Positions 1-11,596 of a stretch of 47,411 bases of DNA are shown piece after piece. The translations under genes and the position numbers were made by a program. A model generated the notes under the pieces. It saw nothing but the letters and a program-made list of their open reading frames with translations. It did not search any database and was not told the origin of the DNA. The DNA is taken from NCBI GenBank assembly GCA_019247305.1, contig JAFAPC010000065.1, forward strand, positions 1-47,411, written 5' to 3'. The stretch's first letter is position 1; every line of letters starts with the position of its first letter. The stretch comes from Pseudonocardiales bacterium. GTDB taxonomy: Bacteria; Actinomycetota; Actinomycetes; Mycobacteriales; Pseudonocardiaceae.

Positions 1-473
1 CCGAGCCGCTCGCGGATGGTCCGCACCGTGAAGTAGAAGTCCGCACCCAGCTTGTCCATCTTGTTGACGAAGCAGATGCGCGGGACATCGTACTTGTCGG
101 CTTGCCGCCACACCGTCTCGGACTGGGGCTCGACGCCCTCCTTGCCGTCAAAGACCGCGACGGCGCCATCAAGCACCCGAAGCGAGCGCTCTACCTCGAC
201 GGTGAAGTCGACGTGGCCCGGGGTGTCGATGATGTTGATCTGGTGGTCGTTCCAGAAGGTGGTGGTCGCAGCGGAGGTGATGGTGATACCCCGCTTTTGC
301 TCCTCCTCCATCCAGTCCATCGTGGCGGCGCCGTCGTGTACCTCACCGATCTTGTAGTTGATCCCGGTGTAGAACAGGACCCGCTCGGTCGTGGTGGTTT
401 TGCCAGCATCGATATGCGCCATGATTCCGATGTTGCGGACCCTGGCGAGGTCGGTCAGCACTTCACGTGCCAC
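1..473 (-). CDS. fusA: elongation factor G, N-terminal part (cut by window edge)
   Basis: Translational GTPase that drives ribosome translocation. The minus-strand reading from a GTG at 473 gives [20 protein letters not shown], followed by the P-loop AHIDAGKTT, the switch I region with RGITI, the DTPGH motif and the NKMD motif, so the first ~157 residues of the G domain are present and intact. The rest lies beyond position 1. It follows rpsG by 34 bp on the same strand, the usual rpsL-rpsG-fusA str operon. A purine-rich AGGGAT lies upstream of the GTG; an ATG at 484 is out of frame, so GTG is the start. Confidence 0.97.
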   Translation of the reverse strand, partial: MAREVLTDLARVRNIGIMAHIDAGKTTTTERVLFYTGINYKIGEVHDGAATMDWMEEEQKRGITITSAATTTFWNDHQINIIDTPGHVDFTVEVERSLRVLDGAVAVFDGKEGVEPQSETVWRQADKYDVPRICFVNKMDKLGADFYFTVRTIRERL

Positions 474-507
474 GAGAATTCATCCCTAGCTTCTTGAGAG
501 TGGTTCG

Positions 508-978
508 TCACCAGCGATAGTGCGCGAAGGCCTTGTTCGACTCGGCCATCTTGTGGGTGTCCTCGCGGCGTTTCACGCTCGCCCCGAGGCCGTTGCTGGC
601 GTCGAGTAGTTCGTTCATCAGGCGATCGACCATGGTCTTTTCCCGCCGCTGCCGGGAAAAAGTGATCAACCAGCGAAGCGCGAGCGTGGTGGAGCGCACC
701 GGACGCACCTCGACGGGGACCTGGTAGGTAGCGCCACCGACGCGGCGGCTCTTCACCTCGATAGCGGGCTTGACGTTATCCAGCGCGCGCTTGAGAGTCA
801 CCACAGGGTCGGTACCAGTCTTGTCCCGGCAGCCCTCCAACGCTCGGTACACGATCTTCTCGGCTACCGAGCGCTTGCCCCGCACGAGGACTTTGTTGAC
901 GAGCTGAGTGACCACCGGGGATCCGTAGACCGGGTCGGAGTGCAGCGGCCGCTTCGGGGCGGGACCCTTGCGAGGCAT
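508..978 (-). CDS. rpsG: 30S ribosomal protein S7
   Basis: Primary 16S rRNA-binding protein of the 30S head, at the mRNA exit channel. The 156-residue product begins [20 protein letters not shown] and contains the typical [13 protein letters not shown] and [16 protein letters not shown] segments, ending in AFAHYRW; this is the usual length for bacterial S7. Its ATG overlaps the rpsL stop in a TGATG arrangement (976-980), which indicates translational coupling inside the str operon. Nothing unusual is seen. Confidence 0.98.
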   Translation of the reverse strand: MPRKGPAPKRPLHSDPVYGSPVVTQLVNKVLVRGKRSVAEKIVYRALEGCRDKTGTDPVVTLKRALDNVKPAIEVKSRRVGGATYQVPVEVRPVRSTTLALRWLITFSRQRREKTMVDRLMNELLDASNGLGASVKRREDTHKMAESNKAFAHYRW

Positions 979-1352
979 CAGCTTCTCTCCTTCTTCGCAC
1001 CGTAGCGGCTGCGGGCTTGCTTACGACCCTTCACGCCCTGAGTATCCAGTGATCCACGAATGATCTTGTAGCGGACACCGGGAAGGTCCTTCACCCGCCC
1101 ACCGCGCACGAGGACGATGGAGTGCTCCTGGAGATTGTGCCCCTCACCCGGAATGTAAGCCGTCACCTCGACCTGGCTGGTCAGGCGCACGCGAGCAACC
1201 TTGCGCAACGCCGAGTTCGGCTTCTTCGGGGTCGTCGTGTAGACGCGGGTGCACACTCCGCGCCGCTGCGGGCTTCCCTTCAGCGCTGCAGTCTTGGTCT
1301 TCGGGAGCTTGTCCTCGCGGCCCTTACGGACCAGCTGCTGGATGGTAGGCAT
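978..1352 (-). CDS. rpsL: 30S ribosomal protein S12
   Basis: Decoding-centre protein of the small subunit. The 124-residue product starts [15 protein letters not shown] at 1352. An in-frame extension of 34 codons upstream (to 1454) encodes a repetitive, non-conserved sequence and is not part of the protein. [11 protein letters not shown] and [13 protein letters not shown] are present, with the lysines at which streptomycin-resistance substitutions usually occur still lysine, so the protein looks streptomycin-sensitive. It is first in the rpsL-rpsG-fusA operon; the 350-bp gap upstream must hold its promoter. Confidence 0.98.
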   Translation of the reverse strand: MPTIQQLVRKGREDKLPKTKTAALKGSPQRRGVCTRVYTTTPKKPNSALRKVARVRLTSQVEVTAYIPGEGHNLQEHSIVLVRGGRVKDLPGVRYKIIRGSLDTQGVKGRKQARSRYGAKKERS

Positions 1353-1702
1353 GAACCAGCTTTCTTGTCTTGAAGCGCGTGCTCTGTCGTCATGTGGTGC
1401 TGTGTCATGTGGTGCTGTGTCATGTCGTGCTGCCCGGCCACCGATGTGCTGCATGGCCGGTCACTCCGTATCCCGCGGTCGGGCGTGTCGCTGTTAGCCC
1501 AGCCACGATGGGACAAAACCCGACGGGAGCTGGGCGACACCGGCGCTAGATCCGGAGGTGGGAGTTCCGCAGAACCCACACCGCCGGTGGTGCATCGCCA
1601 ACAGGCATACAGAGCAGCCCGACCGGAGTCGGGACTGGTATCCAGGGTACCTGGGCTCTTCACCCAGGGTCAAAACGGGGTCAGAACTAAGGAGGTGCGC
1701 CG
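1353..1702. other. divergent intergenic region rpsL / racemase
   Basis: A 350-bp spacer between two divergently transcribed genes. It contains the tandem repeat listed at 1391-1435 and, at the right end, a clear ribosome binding site AAGGAGG seven bases before the ATG at 1703. Promoters for both genes are expected here, but no pair of -35/-10 hexamers stands out well enough to call. Confidence 0.6.
1391..1435. repeat. 15-bp tandem repeat, about three copies
   Basis: The unit CATGTGGTGCTGTGT occurs at 1391-1405 and 1406-1420, followed by a degenerate third copy at 1421-1435. It lies in the 5' leader of the str operon, 40-85 bp before the rpsL start. It accounts for the His-Asp-Thr-Ala repeats in the spurious N-terminal extension of rpsL. 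Confidence 0.85.
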
Positions 1703-2845
1703 ATGGCAGGTCCACTGGTCGGGCTACGGGTGCTTGAGTTGGCCGGGATCGGTCCAGGCCCCCATGCGGCGATGCTGCTGGCGGATCTGGGGGCCGACGT
1801 GGTTCGGGTCGAACGGCCCTCCGGTGGCCTGCAGCTCGCCCCACGCGCTGAGGACCAGATGCTTCGCGGCCGGCGCTCAGTGATGTGTGACCTGAAGGAC
1901 GCCTCCGGTCGGGAAACCATGCTGCGGCTGGTGGAGCGGGCCGACGTGCTGATCGAGAGCTTGCGTCCCGGAGTCACCGAGCGGCTGGGTGTCGGGCCGG
2001 CCGACTGCCACGCCCGCAACCCGGCCCTGGTGTACGCGCGGATGACGGGATGGGGGCAGGACGGCCCGCTAGCCGACCGTGCCGGGCACGACATCAACTA
2101 CATCGCACTGTCTGGCGTGCTGCACGCCGTCGGAAACACGGGGGGCAAGCCGGTGCCGCCGCTGAACCTGGTCGGCGACTTCGGCGGTGGCTCGATGTTC
2201 CTGGTGGCCGGGGTGCTGGCCGCACTGTGGGAACGGGAGCGTTCCGGGGCTGGTCAGGTCATCGACGCCGCCATGGTGGACGGGGTCAGCGTGTTGGCCC
2301 AGATGTTCTGGTCGTTGCGCGCCTGCGGGTTGTGGGGCGAGGCGCGGGGCAGCAACCTGCTCGACTCGGGGGCTCCGTTCTACGACACCTATGCCTGCTC
2401 CGACGGTCGCTACGTCGCCGTTGGGGCGCTGGAACCGCAGTTCTATGCGGCGCTGCTGAAGGGCCTCGGCCTCATCGAGGCGGACCTGCCCAGGCAGCTG
2501 GACCCGGGGGGGTGGCCCGTGTTGCGCCAGCGGTTCACCAACGCGTTCGCCAGTCGCAGCCGCGATGAGTGGATGGCTGTGTTCGAAGGAACCGACGCCT
2601 GCGTGGTACCGGTATTGTCGTTCGCTGAGGTGCCCACGCACCCGCATATCGCGGCTCGCGGCACCGTCATCACTCTCAGCGGAGTGCCCCAGGCCGCCCC
2701 CGCACCACGCTTCTCGCGCACCCGTCCCGACCGGCCGACACCGCCGCCGAAGCCCGGCGCCGACACCGCCGCAGTACTCGCCGATTGGGGCGTCATACCC
2801 GCTGGTCCGCATTCAGCGGGCGGAGCGGGATTACCGGAGCTCTGA
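1703..2845 (+). CDS. mcr: alpha-methylacyl-CoA racemase (CaiB/BaiF family)
   Basis: Interconverts 2R- and 2S-methylacyl-CoA esters, needed for beta-oxidation of methyl-branched fatty acids and sterol side chains. The 380-residue product begins [20 protein letters not shown] and keeps [16 protein letters not shown] and [10 protein letters not shown]. The catalytic residues known from mycobacterial MCR are visible: His129 (GHDINY), Asp159 (VGDFGG) and Glu244 (GALEPQ). A strong AAGGAGG precedes the start. It is transcribed toward rpoC. Its last codons overlap the left arm of a strong hairpin (2807-2871), giving a tail [11 protein letters not shown] that is probably not conserved. Confidence 0.93.
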   Translation: MAGPLVGLRVLELAGIGPGPHAAMLLADLGADVVRVERPSGGLQLAPRAEDQMLRGRRSVMCDLKDASGRETMLRLVERADVLIESLRPGVTERLGVGPADCHARNPALVYARMTGWGQDGPLADRAGHDINYIALSGVLHAVGNTGGKPVPPLNLVGDFGGGSMFLVAGVLAALWERERSGAGQVIDAAMVDGVSVLAQMFWSLRACGLWGEARGSNLLDSGAPFYDTYACSDGRYVAVGALEPQFYAALLKGLGLIEADLPRQLDPGGWPVLRQRFTNAFASRSRDEWMAVFEGTDACVVPVLSFAEVPTHPHIAARGTVITLSGVPQAAPAPRFSRTRPDRPTPPPKPGADTAAVLADWGVIPAGPHSAGGAGLPEL

Positions 2846-2871
2846 TAACCCCGCCCCGCCCGCTGAAGCGG
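2807..2871. terminator. hairpin between convergent genes; copy 1 of a repeated palindrome
   Basis: Left arm 2807-2829 and right arm 2850-2871 form a ~22-bp stem with one bulge and one mismatch around a ~20-nt loop. The left arm contains CATTCAGCGGGCGGAGCGGG. It sits between the racemase (+) and rpoC (-), in the position of a bidirectional terminator, although no long U tract follows on either strand. A near-identical hairpin occurs at 12247-12310. Confidence 0.75.
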
Positions 2872-2883
2872 ATAACCCACTAG

Positions 2884-5800
2884 TCAGCGGTAGTCGCGAC
2901 CGAAGTCGTAGTCATCCAGCGGGACAGCTGCGCCAGTTCCGGTACCGAACACCTCTGGGGAGTAGTAGCCCTCGTCGTAGGACGGGATCGCGTAGGCCGC
3001 GGCCCGGGCCTCCTCGGTCGGCTGCACCTCGATGTTGCGGTACCGGTTGATCCCGGTGCCAGCCGGGATCAACTTGCCGATGATCACATTCTCCTTAAGC
3101 CCGAGCAGCTTGTCGCTCTTGCCCTGGATCGCCGCGTCGGTGAGGATCTTGGTCGTCTCCTGGAACGACGCCGCGGACAGCCACGACTCGGTCGCCAGCG
3201 ACGCCTTGGTGATCCCCATCAGGACCGGACGGCCCGAGGCAGGCTCGCTACCCTCCGAGACTACCCGGCGGTTCTCCGACTCGAACTCGCCGCGCTCGGC
3301 CAGGGCACCAGGCAGAAACTCGGTAGCCCCCGAGTCGATGATCGTCACCCGGCGCAACATCTGCCGAACGATGACCTCGATGTGCTTGTCGTGGATCTGG
3401 ACTGCCTGCGATCGGTACACCTGCTGGACCTCGCGGACCAAGTGTAACTGCACCTCCCGCGGCCCCATCACGCGGAGCACCTCGTGCGGGTCCACCACGC
3501 CTTCGAGCAGCTTCTGCCCGACGATGACGTGGTCCTCGTCGACCAGCGGCCGCTCAGTGCCATCGACGGTGATCACCGCAAGTCGCTGCCGCTTGGACAA
3601 CTTCTCGTAGACGATCTCTTCGCTGCCATCGTCCGGAACGATGGTGATCTTCCAGAACTTCTCGCCGTCTTCGATGCGCACCCGACCGTCGGCATCCGCG
3701 ATCGGCGCCATGCCCTTGGGCACCCGGGCCTCGAACAACTCCGTCACCCGGGGCAGACCGGTGGTGATGTCTTCACCAGCGATCCCACCTTGGTGGAAGG
3801 TGCGCATGGTCAGCTGCGTGCCGGGCTCGCCAATGGACTGCGCGGCCACAATGCCGACCGCCTCGCCCACGTCAACGAGCTTGCCGGTGGCCATGGAGCG
3901 GCCGTAACACACCGCACACACCCCGCTGGCGGACTCGCAGGTCAGCACCGAGCGTACCTTGACCCGCACGACGCCAGCGGCCACCAGCCTGTCGATCGCG
4001 GGGTCACCCAGATCCGCCCCCCGAGACATGATCACCGAGCCGGAATCATCCAGCACGTCCTCTGCGGTGCAGCGGGCGTACACACTGGTCTGCACGTAGC
4101 GGTGCCGGATCGCCCGACCGTCCGGCCCGGCCTCGGCGACCGGCATCTGGATCCCGCGCTCGGTGCCGCAGTCGCGCTCCCGCACGATGACGTCCTGCGA
4201 GACGTCCACCAGGCGCCGGGTCAGGTATCCGGAGTCGGCAGTCCGCAATGCGGTGTCGGCCAATCCCTTGCGGGCACCGTGCGTGGCGATGAAGTACTCC
4301 AGCACGCTCAGGCCCTCGCGGAAGTTGTGCTTGATCGGTCGCGGAATGTACTCGCCCTTGGGGTTGGAGACCAGGCCGCGCATCCCAGCCAGGGACCGGA
4401 CCTGCGTCATGTTCCCGGCCGCCCCGGAAGACACGATCGTGAAGACCGGGTTGTCCTCCGGGAAGTTGGCCTCCATCGCCTTGGCTACCTCGTCGGTGGC
4501 CTGCGACCAGATCTTCACCAGCTCGCCGTTGCGCTCGTCGTGGGAGAGCACGCCACGCTGGTAGCGCTTCTCCACCTGGTCGGCCCTGGTCTCGTACTGG
4601 TCGAGGATCTCCTGCTTGGCGGCTGGCACCACCACATCGGAGCTGGACAGCGTCACGCCGGAGCGGGTGGCCCAGTGGAAGCCAGCGTCCTTGAGCTTGT
4701 CCAGCGTCTGGGCGACGGCGACCATCGGGTACCGCTCGGCGAGGTCATTGACGATCGCAGCCTGGCGCTTCTTGGGCAGCACGTCGTTGACGTACGGGTA
4801 ATCCTCGGGCAACAGGTCGTTGAACAGCACTCGCCCCACGGTGGTGTCCGCGATCCACGGCGCTCCCGGTTCCCAGCCCTGGGTCTCCCGCAGCTGGGCC
4901 TGCTCGCTGACCGGCGGGACCACGTTGCGCAGCCGGACCCGAATTTTGGCCTGCAACCCGATCGTGCCGCGGTCCAGCGCCATCAACGCCTCGGCAGGCG
5001 AGGAGAACGAGCGGCCCTCACCCGTGCCGCCCTCGTCGAGCTTGGTGAGGTGGTACAGCCCGGTGACCATGTCCAACCGAGGCATGGCTAGCGGACGGCC
5101 GGACGCCGGGGACAGGATGTTATTGCTGGACAGCATCAGAATCCGCGCCTCAGCCTGCGCCTCGGCGGACAGCGGCAAGTGCACCGCCATCTGATCACCG
5201 TCGAAGTCCGCGTTGAACGCCTCGCAGACCAGCGGGTGCAGCTGGATTGCCTTACCCTCGACTAGCTGCGGCTCGAAAGCTTGGATACCCAGCCGGTGCA
5301 GGGTCGGCGCCCGGTTCAACAGCACCGGGTGCTCGGTGATGACTTCCTCGAGGACGTCCCACACCTGCGGACGCTGCCGCTCGACCATCCGCTTGGCCGA
5401 CTTGATGTTCTGCGCGTGGTTGAGATCCACCAGGCGCTTCATCACGAACGGCTTGAACAGCTCCAGCGCCATCTGCTTGGGCAGGCCGCACTGATGCAGT
5501 TTGAGCTGTGGACCGACCACGATGACCGAACGGCCGGAGTAGTCGACCCGCTTGCCGAGCAGGTTCTGCCGGAACCGGCCCTGCTTGCCCTTGAGCAAGT
5601 CAGAGAGCGACTTCAGCGGCCGGTTTCCGGGGCCGGTCACCGGACGACCACGGCGACCGTTGTCGAACAGGGCGTCGACGGCCTCCTGCAGCATCCGCTT
5701 CTCGTTGTTGACAATGATCTCGGGCGCACCCAAGTCGATGAGTCGCTTGAGCCGGTTGTTACGGTTGATCACCCGGCGGTAGAGGTCGTTGAGGTCGGAG

Positions 5801-6810
5801 GTCGCAAACCGGCCACCGTCGAGTTGCACCATGGGGCGCAGGTCCGGCGGAATCACCGGCACGCAATCCAGCACCATGCCCATCGGGTTGTTGCGAGTGG
5901 CCTGGAAAGCCGCGACGACCTTGAGACGCTTGAGCGCGCGCAGTTTCTTTTGGCCTTTGCCGCTACGGATGATCTCGCGCAGATTTTCCGACTCGGCATC
6001 AATGTCGAAGTTCTCCATCAGCTTCTGGATCGCTTCAGCACCCATGGCGCCGGTGAAGTAGTCGCCATAGCGGTCGTAGAGCTCCCGGTAGAGCAGCTCA
6101 TCCACAATGAGCTGGCCGATCTCCAACTTGGTGAACGTCTCCCAGATCTCATCGAGCCGATCGATCTCACGCTGGGCCCGGTCCCGAAGCTGGCGCATCT
6201 CGCGCTCGCCGCCCTCTTTGACCTTGCGCCGCACATCGCTCTTGGCGCCTTCAACCTCCAGCTCAGCGAGGTCAGCCTCAAGCTTCTGCGCGCGTGCCTC
6301 GATGTCGGCGTCGCGGCGGTCCTCAAGTCGTTTGCGCTGGACACCGATCTCACTCTCCAAGGTGGGGAGATCGTTGTGCCGTTCCTCGATGTTCACCGCG
6401 GTGATGGCGTAGGCAGCGAAGTAGATAATTTTCTCAAGGTCCTTGGGAGCCAGGTCGAGCAGGTACCCCAGCCTGCTCGGGACACCCTTGAAGTACCAGA
6501 TGTGGGTCACCGGTGCAGCCAGCTCGATGTGACCCATCCGCTCACGGCGCACCTTGGCGCGGGTAACCTCAACACCGCAGCGCTCGCAGATAATGCCCTT
6601 GAAGCGGACGCGCTTGTACTTGCCGCAGTAGCACTCCCAATCCCGGGTGGGGCCGAAGATCTTCTCGCAGAAAAGCCCGTCCTTCTCCGGCTTGAGTGTG
6701 CGATAGTTGATGGTCTCCGGCTTCTTGACCTCACCGAAGGACCACTGGCGGATGTCCTCTGCGGTCGCAAGACCGATGCGGAGCTCGTCGAAGAAGTTGA
6801 CGTCAAGCAC
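2884..6810 (-). CDS. rpoC: RNA polymerase beta' subunit
   Basis: Largest RNA polymerase subunit, carrying the active-site Mg. The 1308-residue product starts with GTG ([20 protein letters not shown]) behind AAGGA. The N-terminal zinc ribbon (CYCGKYK...CERCGVEV), the catalytic [14 protein letters not shown] loop and the second zinc site ([13 protein letters not shown]) are all intact, as is the trigger-loop/bridge-helix region ([18 protein letters not shown]). Length and order are typical of actinobacteria. It is downstream of rpoB with an unusually long 182-bp spacer holding a hairpin and a short direct repeat. Confidence 0.99.
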   Translation of the reverse strand: MLDVNFFDELRIGLATAEDIRQWSFGEVKKPETINYRTLKPEKDGLFCEKIFGPTRDWECYCGKYKRVRFKGIICERCGVEVTRAKVRRERMGHIELAAPVTHIWYFKGVPSRLGYLLDLAPKDLEKIIYFAAYAITAVNIEERHNDLPTLESEIGVQRKRLEDRRDADIEARAQKLEADLAELEVEGAKSDVRRKVKEGGEREMRQLRDRAQREIDRLDEIWETFTKLEIGQLIVDELLYRELYDRYGDYFTGAMGAEAIQKLMENFDIDAESENLREIIRSGKGQKKLRALKRLKVVAAFQATRNNPMGMVLDCVPVIPPDLRPMVQLDGGRFATSDLNDLYRRVINRNNRLKRLIDLGAPEIIVNNEKRMLQEAVDALFDNGRRGRPVTGPGNRPLKSLSDLLKGKQGRFRQNLLGKRVDYSGRSVIVVGPQLKLHQCGLPKQMALELFKPFVMKRLVDLNHAQNIKSAKRMVERQRPQVWDVLEEVITEHPVLLNRAPTLHRLGIQAFEPQLVEGKAIQLHPLVCEAFNADFDGDQMAVHLPLSAEAQAEARILMLSSNNILSPASGRPLAMPRLDMVTGLYHLTKLDEGGTGEGRSFSSPAEALMALDRGTIGLQAKIRVRLRNVVPPVSEQAQLRETQGWEPGAPWIADTTVGRVLFNDLLPEDYPYVNDVLPKKRQAAIVNDLAERYPMVAVAQTLDKLKDAGFHWATRSGVTLSSSDVVVPAAKQEILDQYETRADQVEKRYQRGVLSHDERNGELVKIWSQATDEVAKAMEANFPEDNPVFTIVSSGAAGNMTQVRSLAGMRGLVSNPKGEYIPRPIKHNFREGLSVLEYFIATHGARKGLADTALRTADSGYLTRRLVDVSQDVIVRERDCGTERGIQMPVAEAGPDGRAIRHRYVQTSVYARCTAEDVLDDSGSVIMSRGADLGDPAIDRLVAAGVVRVKVRSVLTCESASGVCAVCYGRSMATGKLVDVGEAVGIVAAQSIGEPGTQLTMRTFHQGGIAGEDITTGLPRVTELFEARVPKGMAPIADADGRVRIEDGEKFWKITIVPDDGSEEIVYEKLSKRQRLAVITVDGTERPLVDEDHVIVGQKLLEGVVDPHEVLRVMGPREVQLHLVREVQQVYRSQAVQIHDKHIEVIVRQMLRRVTIIDSGATEFLPGALAERGEFESENRRVVSEGSEPASGRPVLMGITKASLATESWLSAASFQETTKILTDAAIQGKSDKLLGLKENVIIGKLIPAGTGINRYRNIEVQPTEEARAAAYAIPSYDEGYYSPEVFGTGTGAAVPLDDYDFGRDYR

Positions 6811-6830
6811 GTCTGGTTCCTTCTCCCCTG

Positions 6831-6861
6831 TGTTGTCGAAACCCTGATGTTGTCGAAACCC
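6831..6861. repeat. short direct repeat in the rpoC leader
   Basis: TGTTGTCGAAACCC occurs twice with a 17-bp period (6831-6844 and 6848-6861), 20-50 bp upstream of the rpoC GTG. No function is evident. Confidence 0.75.
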
Positions 6862-6932
6862 GATATTGCTGCCCGGTGTTGATGGAATCAGGGTAGGGTC
6901 CGTGCGGGGTGTTTCATTACTGCGTGTCTGGT

Positions 6933-6979
6933 GCGTCCGGCGCGAGGGTGGGCGGGAGGACCACCCCCGCGCCGGACGC
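6933..6979 (-). terminator. strong hairpin between rpoB and rpoC
   Basis: GCGTCCGGCGCG (6933-6944) pairs perfectly with CGCGCCGGACGC (6968-6979); after one mismatch six more inner pairs follow (6946-6951 with 6961-6966), leaving a ~9-nt loop. It begins 13 bp after the rpoB stop on the transcribed strand. No U tract follows, so it may be a partial terminator, an RNA-processing site or a 3'-end stabiliser, not a full terminator. Confidence 0.6.
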
Positions 6980-6992
6980 GGTCTGGGAGCCG

Positions 6993-9900
6993 TTACTGCA
7001 CGACGTCATCTACCGACGGAGACTCGTTGCGAGAAAGGTTGATGCCGAGGTTGGCAGCCGCCCGCTCCAGGTCCTCATCGTCGGAGTCCCGCATCTCGAT
7101 CGCTGCCCCGTCACTGGAGAGCACCTCGACGTTGAGGCACAGCGACTGCAGCTCTTTGAGCAGCACCTTGAACGATTCGGGGATTCCGGGCTCGGGAATG
7201 TTCTCGCCCTTGACGATAGCCTCATACACCTTTACCCGGCCGATCACATCGTCGGACTTGATCGTCAACAGTTCCTGCAAGGTGTAAGCCGCCCCATAGG
7301 CCTGCATCGCCCAGCATTCCATCTCGCCGAAGCGTTGGCCACCGAACTGCGCTTTTCCACCGAGCGGTTGCTGCGTAATCATCGAGTACGGACCGGTCGA
7401 GCGAGCGTGGATCTTGTCATCGACCAGGTGTAGCAGCTTGATGATGTACATGTAGCCGACCGCGACAGGGTAAGGGTACGGCTCACCGGTGCGACCGTCG
7501 AATAATTGCGCCTTGCCGTTGGATCCGACCATCTGCTCGCCGTCCCGATTGGGCAGAGTCGAGTCGAGCAGGCCGGTGATCTCCTCCTCCCGAGCGCCAT
7601 CGAACACCGGCGTGGCAACCACCGTGCCCGGCTCGGCCTGGTACAGTTCCTCAGGCAGCCGGGAGGCCCACTCCGGATCACCGTTGATCTGCCACCCACT
7701 CTTGGCGATCCAGCCCAGGTGCGTCTCCAAGATCTGCCCGATGTTCATCCGACGCGGGACACCGTGAGTGTTGAGGATGATGTCCACCGCTGTCCCGTCG
7801 GGCAGGAACGGCATGTCCTCCACCGGGAGGATCCTGCCGATGACACCCTTATTACCGTGCCGGCCAGCGAGTTTGTCGCCGTCCTGGATCTTGCGTTTCT
7901 GCGCGACATAGACCCGGACCAGCTCGTTAACGCCAGGCGAGAGCTCGTCGTCGTCCTCCCGGGAAAACACCCGGATACCGATGACCTTGCCGGTCTCGCC
8001 GTGCGGCACCTTGAGGCTGGTGTCGCGGACCTCGCGGGCCTTCTCACCGAAGATGGCCCGGAGCAGCCGCTCCTCGGGGGTCAACTCGGTCTCGCCCTTC
8101 GGCGTCACCTTGCCGACCAGGATGTCTCCGGCCTGCACCTCGGCACCGATCCGGATGATTCCTCGCTCGTCGAGATCCGCCAGCACCTCCTCGGAGACAT
8201 TCGGGATGTCCCGAGTGATCTCCTCAGCACCGAGTTTGGTGTCCCGGGCGTCGATCTCATGCTCGTCGATGTGGATCGAGGTGAGCACGTCGTCCTGCAC
8301 CAGACGCTGGCTCAGGATGATCGCGTCTTCGTAGTTGTGGCCCTCCCACGGCATGATTGCCACGAGTAGGTTCTTACCCAGGGCCATTTCACCTCTGTCG
8401 GTGCACGGCCCGTCGGCGATCACCTGACCTATCTCCACCCGGTCACCCTCGGCCACAATGGGTCGCTGGTTAATGCAGGTGCCCTGGTTGGACCGGTGAA
8501 ACTTGTGCATCCGGTAGGTCTGCCGACTGCCGTCGTCGGCCATGACGGTGACGTAGTCGGCGCACAGCTCCTCGACCACGCCGGCCTTATCGGCCACCAC
8601 GACGTCGCCGGCGTCCACCGCGGCCCGCAGCTCCATACCGGTTCCCACCAAGGGTGCCTCGCTGCGCAACAGCGGCACCGCCTGGCGCTGCATGTTGGCG
8701 CCCATCAGGGCACGGTTGGCGTCGTCATGCTCGACGAACGGGATCATCGCGGTGGCCACCGACACCATCTGCTGAGGTGAGACGTCCATGTAGTCCACGC
8801 CCTGCGGGTCGATGTAGTCGACCTCGCTGCCCTTGCGTCGGACCAGCACGCGCTCCTCGGCGAAGTAGCCGTCGTCCCGCAAGACCGCGTTGGCCTGCGC
8901 GATGACGTGCCGGTCCTCCTCGTCGGCGGTCAGGTAGTCGATCTGCTCGGTGACATGACCGTCGACAACCTTGCGGTAGGGCGTCTCGATGAATCCGAAT
9001 GGGTTGACCCGGGCGTAAGACGACAACGACCCGATCAGCCCGATGTTCGGACCCTCCGGGGTCTCGATCGGGCACATCCGGCCGTAGTGCGACGAGTGCA
9101 CGTCACGAACCTCAAAGCCGGCCCGCTCCCGGGACAGACCACCGGGACCCAGCGCGGACAGCCGCCGCTTATGGGTCAATCCGGCCAGCGGATTGGTCTG
9201 GTCCATGAACTGGGACAGCTGAGAAGTGCCGAAGAATTCCTTGATCGCCGCCACCACGGGACGGATGTTGATCAGAGTCTGCGGCGTGATGGCCTCGACG
9301 TCTTGAGTGGTCATCCGCTCCCGAACGACCCGCTCCATCCGGGACAGACCGACCCGGACCTGATTCTGGATCAACTCACCTACGGTGCGCAAGCGGCGAT
9401 TGCCGAAGTGGTCGATGTCGTCGGTCTCCACCGGCACCACCGCACCGAGCGCACCATTCGCGGCCGGCATCGTCGTTTCGCCCGCATGCAGCCGAACGAG
9501 ATAGTCGATGGTGGTGACGATGTCATCCTCGGTCAGCACCCCGTTGCGGTAAGGGAGACCGAGGCCTAGTTTCTTATTAGCCTTGTAGCGGCCGACCTTG
9601 GCCAGGTCGTAGCGCTTGACCCTGAAGAAGAGGTTCTCCAGCAGCGCCTGCGCGCTCTCCTTGGTGGGTGGCTCACCCGGGCGTAGCTTGCGGTAGATGT
9701 CCAGCAGCGCCTCGTCAGGGCCAACGGTGTGGTCCTTCTCCAAGGTGGCGAGCAGCGTCTCGGAGTGCGCAAAACGCGCGGCGATCCGCTCGGTCGTCCA
9801 GCCCAGGGCCTTGAGAAGCACGGTCACCGGCTGGCGGCGCTTGCGGTCAATCCGCACGCCCACCGTGTCGCGCTTGTCGACATCAAACTCCAGCCAAGCA

Positions 9901-10487
9901 CCGCGGCTGGGGATGATTTTGACGCTGTAGACGTCCTTGTCGGTGGTCTTGTCCACCGCGTGGTCGAAGTACACGCCGGGGGAGCGAACGAGCTGAGACA
10001 CCACGACCCGCTCGGTCCCATTGATGATGAAGGTGCCCTTGCTGGTCATCATCGGGAAGTCACCCATGAACACCGTCTGTGACTTGATCTCACCGGTGTT
10101 GTTGTTGGTGAATTCGGCCGTGACGAACAGGGGCGCCGCATACGTCATGTCCTTATCCCGGCACTCCTCGACAGAGGCCTTGACCTCATCGAAGCGAGGG
10201 TCGGAGAAGGACAGGGACATCGAGCCGGAAAAGTCCTCGATCGGAGAGATTTCCTCCAGTACCTCGGCGAGACCACCGATGGGCTGCTCGTCACCGGCAT
10301 CGATGCGGCGCTGGTACCACTTGTCGGCACCGATCAGCCAGTCGAACGATTGGAGCTGCAAGTCCAGCAGATCGGGGACTTGGAGCGGTTCACGGATCTT
10401 CGCGAAAGACGGCCGAGTGGGAGCTCCTGGGAGACGGGGTACGGAGTTGTTCGCAGCAGAGGTCTTGGTCGGGCGGGAGACTGCCAA
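6993..10487 (-). CDS. rpoB: RNA polymerase beta subunit
   Basis: Catalytic beta subunit of RNA polymerase and rifamycin target, 1164 residues. The start is TTG at 10487 ([16 protein letters not shown]), with GAAGGA ten bases upstream. The rifampicin region reads [17 protein letters not shown] then [15 protein letters not shown]. The main resistance positions (D516, H526, S531 in E. coli numbering) have the sensitive residue, while N518 is Thr and S522 is Ala. [12 protein letters not shown] and the C-terminal [18 protein letters not shown] segment are intact. rpoC follows in the same direction. Confidence 0.99.
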   Translation of the reverse strand: MAVSRPTKTSAANNSVPRLPGAPTRPSFAKIREPLQVPDLLDLQLQSFDWLIGADKWYQRRIDAGDEQPIGGLAEVLEEISPIEDFSGSMSLSFSDPRFDEVKASVEECRDKDMTYAAPLFVTAEFTNNNTGEIKSQTVFMGDFPMMTSKGTFIINGTERVVVSQLVRSPGVYFDHAVDKTTDKDVYSVKIIPSRGAWLEFDVDKRDTVGVRIDRKRRQPVTVLLKALGWTTERIAARFAHSETLLATLEKDHTVGPDEALLDIYRKLRPGEPPTKESAQALLENLFFRVKRYDLAKVGRYKANKKLGLGLPYRNGVLTEDDIVTTIDYLVRLHAGETTMPAANGALGAVVPVETDDIDHFGNRRLRTVGELIQNQVRVGLSRMERVVRERMTTQDVEAITPQTLINIRPVVAAIKEFFGTSQLSQFMDQTNPLAGLTHKRRLSALGPGGLSRERAGFEVRDVHSSHYGRMCPIETPEGPNIGLIGSLSSYARVNPFGFIETPYRKVVDGHVTEQIDYLTADEEDRHVIAQANAVLRDDGYFAEERVLVRRKGSEVDYIDPQGVDYMDVSPQQMVSVATAMIPFVEHDDANRALMGANMQRQAVPLLRSEAPLVGTGMELRAAVDAGDVVVADKAGVVEELCADYVTVMADDGSRQTYRMHKFHRSNQGTCINQRPIVAEGDRVEIGQVIADGPCTDRGEMALGKNLLVAIMPWEGHNYEDAIILSQRLVQDDVLTSIHIDEHEIDARDTKLGAEEITRDIPNVSEEVLADLDERGIIRIGAEVQAGDILVGKVTPKGETELTPEERLLRAIFGEKAREVRDTSLKVPHGETGKVIGIRVFSREDDDELSPGVNELVRVYVAQKRKIQDGDKLAGRHGNKGVIGRILPVEDMPFLPDGTAVDIILNTHGVPRRMNIGQILETHLGWIAKSGWQINGDPEWASRLPEELYQAEPGTVVATPVFDGAREEEITGLLDSTLPNRDGEQMVGSNGKAQLFDGRTGEPYPYPVAVGYMYIIKLLHLVDDKIHARSTGPYSMITQQPLGGKAQFGGQRFGEMECWAMQAYGAAYTLQELLTIKSDDVIGRVKVYEAIVKGENIPEPGIPESFKVLLKELQSLCLNVEVLSSDGAAIEMRDSDDEDLERAAANLGINLSRNESPSVDDVVQ

Positions 10488-10968
10488 GATTGCGTCCTTC
10501 CGAACACTAGCGCCGCCGAGCGCAGGACCACGTGGTCACCTGGCGACCACACTCCCGGCGCGGTGTTGGTGCAGTTGCTGATGTAGTTGTTGACTGCTGT
10601 GTGTCGTTTGCGGTTGTTACCTTCGACGGCGGTCACCGTCAGCGCAGCCCACTGCGCCCTGGGTGCTGGGAAACCCGGAACTGAGGGGCCCTGCGGACAG
10701 GAAACGAACGGAAGGCAGCGCAAAGACGCAGTCTAACCGCTAGGACGGCGACTGTCCAGCACCGGACGCAGAGGTCTTGGATCGGTGCGAGCGTGCCCCT
10801 AGAGTGACTTGCTAGACGCCGCCCGTCAAGAGTGCATCGTCCGATCAGTGGCCGGACACGCACGATCAGCGGCCATAAAACCGACCAGTGCAGCCGATCG
10901 AGAGGGGTGGGACGGCACCGACGTGGGGTCCATGATGACCCAGAAGAGTGACGGGCCGATGAACGCGG
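10488..10968. other. intergenic region carrying the rpoB leader and promoter
   Basis: About 480 bp without a convincing gene. Transcription toward rpoB must start here. A small hairpin GTGGTC-N7-GACCAC (10531-10549) lies ~45-60 bp before the TTG start. The rest contains only shadow reading frames. No -35/-10 pair is clear enough to place. Confidence 0.5.
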
Positions 10969-11004
10969 TCAGAACGGCTCTGCGTCTCAGAACGGCTCTG
11001 CGTC
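10969..11004. repeat. perfect 18-bp tandem duplication over a stop codon
   Basis: TCAGAACGGCTCTGCGTC occurs at 10969-10986 and again at 10987-11004. Each copy encodes, on the minus strand, Asp-Ala-Glu-Pro-Phe-stop, so the last codons and stop of the Mce-associated gene are duplicated immediately downstream of it. Confidence 0.9.
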
Positions 11005-11556
11005 GGCGATCTTCCAGCTGCCGCCCACTCGCTGCGCCGTGACCGCGAGCCTGCCAGCGGACAGGAGTGGCGTGGCTTGGCCAGCCTGATGGGCTTGCTG
11101 GTCAAGGAACACCACCACGATTGCCCGGTCGCCGTCGAGCACCTTGACGGCAAGAGCGGACACGGTCGCCACCACCACGGCCTGTTGTGGCGGGGCTAGC
11201 TGGCGCACCCGGGCAAACTGCTGATGAAAAATTTGCCCATAGGGGCCGGTGATGACCTCGGCGGCAGCTCGTTCATTGTCATCCAACCGGGCGAAGTCGT
11301 AGGAGTACACGCGTTGCACCGCCTCGCGTACCTGCTGGCAGACCTGGGCGGTGGCGGCGGCATCGGCCAGCGCATGGTTGCTTGCCGCCGCAGAGCCGGA
11401 CAACCGGTTGGCCTCGCCGCGGAACCAGGCCGCGAGACCCAGCGCGATCACCACCGCAGCGACCAATGCCACCAGCGTCGCCGCTGCGGCCAGACGCCGC
11501 AGCGGCGAGGCCACCTCGTGGGCGGTGGGAGTCTGTGGTGCGGCCGGGATGGTCAT
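10987..11556 (-). CDS. Mce-associated membrane protein (second of pair)
   Basis: Small single-pass membrane protein of the type encoded with Mce lipid-import systems. The start chosen is MTIPAAPQTPTAHEV at 11556; longer in-frame versions add only Arg/Pro-rich sequence. About residues 20-45 form one transmembrane helix (LAAAATLVALVAAVVIALGLAAWF), followed by an extracytoplasmic domain ending VGGSWKIADAEPF, the SWK(I/V) ending shared by this family. The gene lies 40 bp downstream of a paralogue in the same direction, upstream of rpoB. No mce or yrbE genes are in the window, so the partner system is unknown. Confidence 0.75.
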   Translation of the reverse strand: MTIPAAPQTPTAHEVASPLRRLAAAATLVALVAAVVIALGLAAWFRGEANRLSGSAAASNHALADAAATAQVCQQVREAVQRVYSYDFARLDDNERAAAEVITGPYGQIFHQQFARVRQLAPPQQAVVVATVSALAVKVLDGDRAIVVVFLDQQAHQAGQATPLLSAGRLAVTAQRVGGSWKIADAEPF

Positions 11557-11596
11557 CGTCGGCTTTCTCCGTACGTCGGGGGCCCTCAGTGGGGGC

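Noticed and set aside
1353..1454. 34-codon in-frame extension of rpsL
   Set aside because: It encodes the tandem repeat ([12 protein letters not shown]) and is not found in S12; the normal start at 1352 is conserved.
3484..6882. Long plus-strand open frames (535 and 533 codons) opposite rpoC
   Set aside because: They are antisense shadows of a conserved essential gene in high-GC DNA, with low-complexity His/Gly/Val-rich translations and no ribosome binding sites.
9150..9260. Thr and Ala substitutions in the rifampicin region of RpoB as a resistance signature
   Set aside because: The main resistance positions D516, H526 and S531 are unchanged, and the two substitutions may be normal variation in this group; not evidence of resistance.
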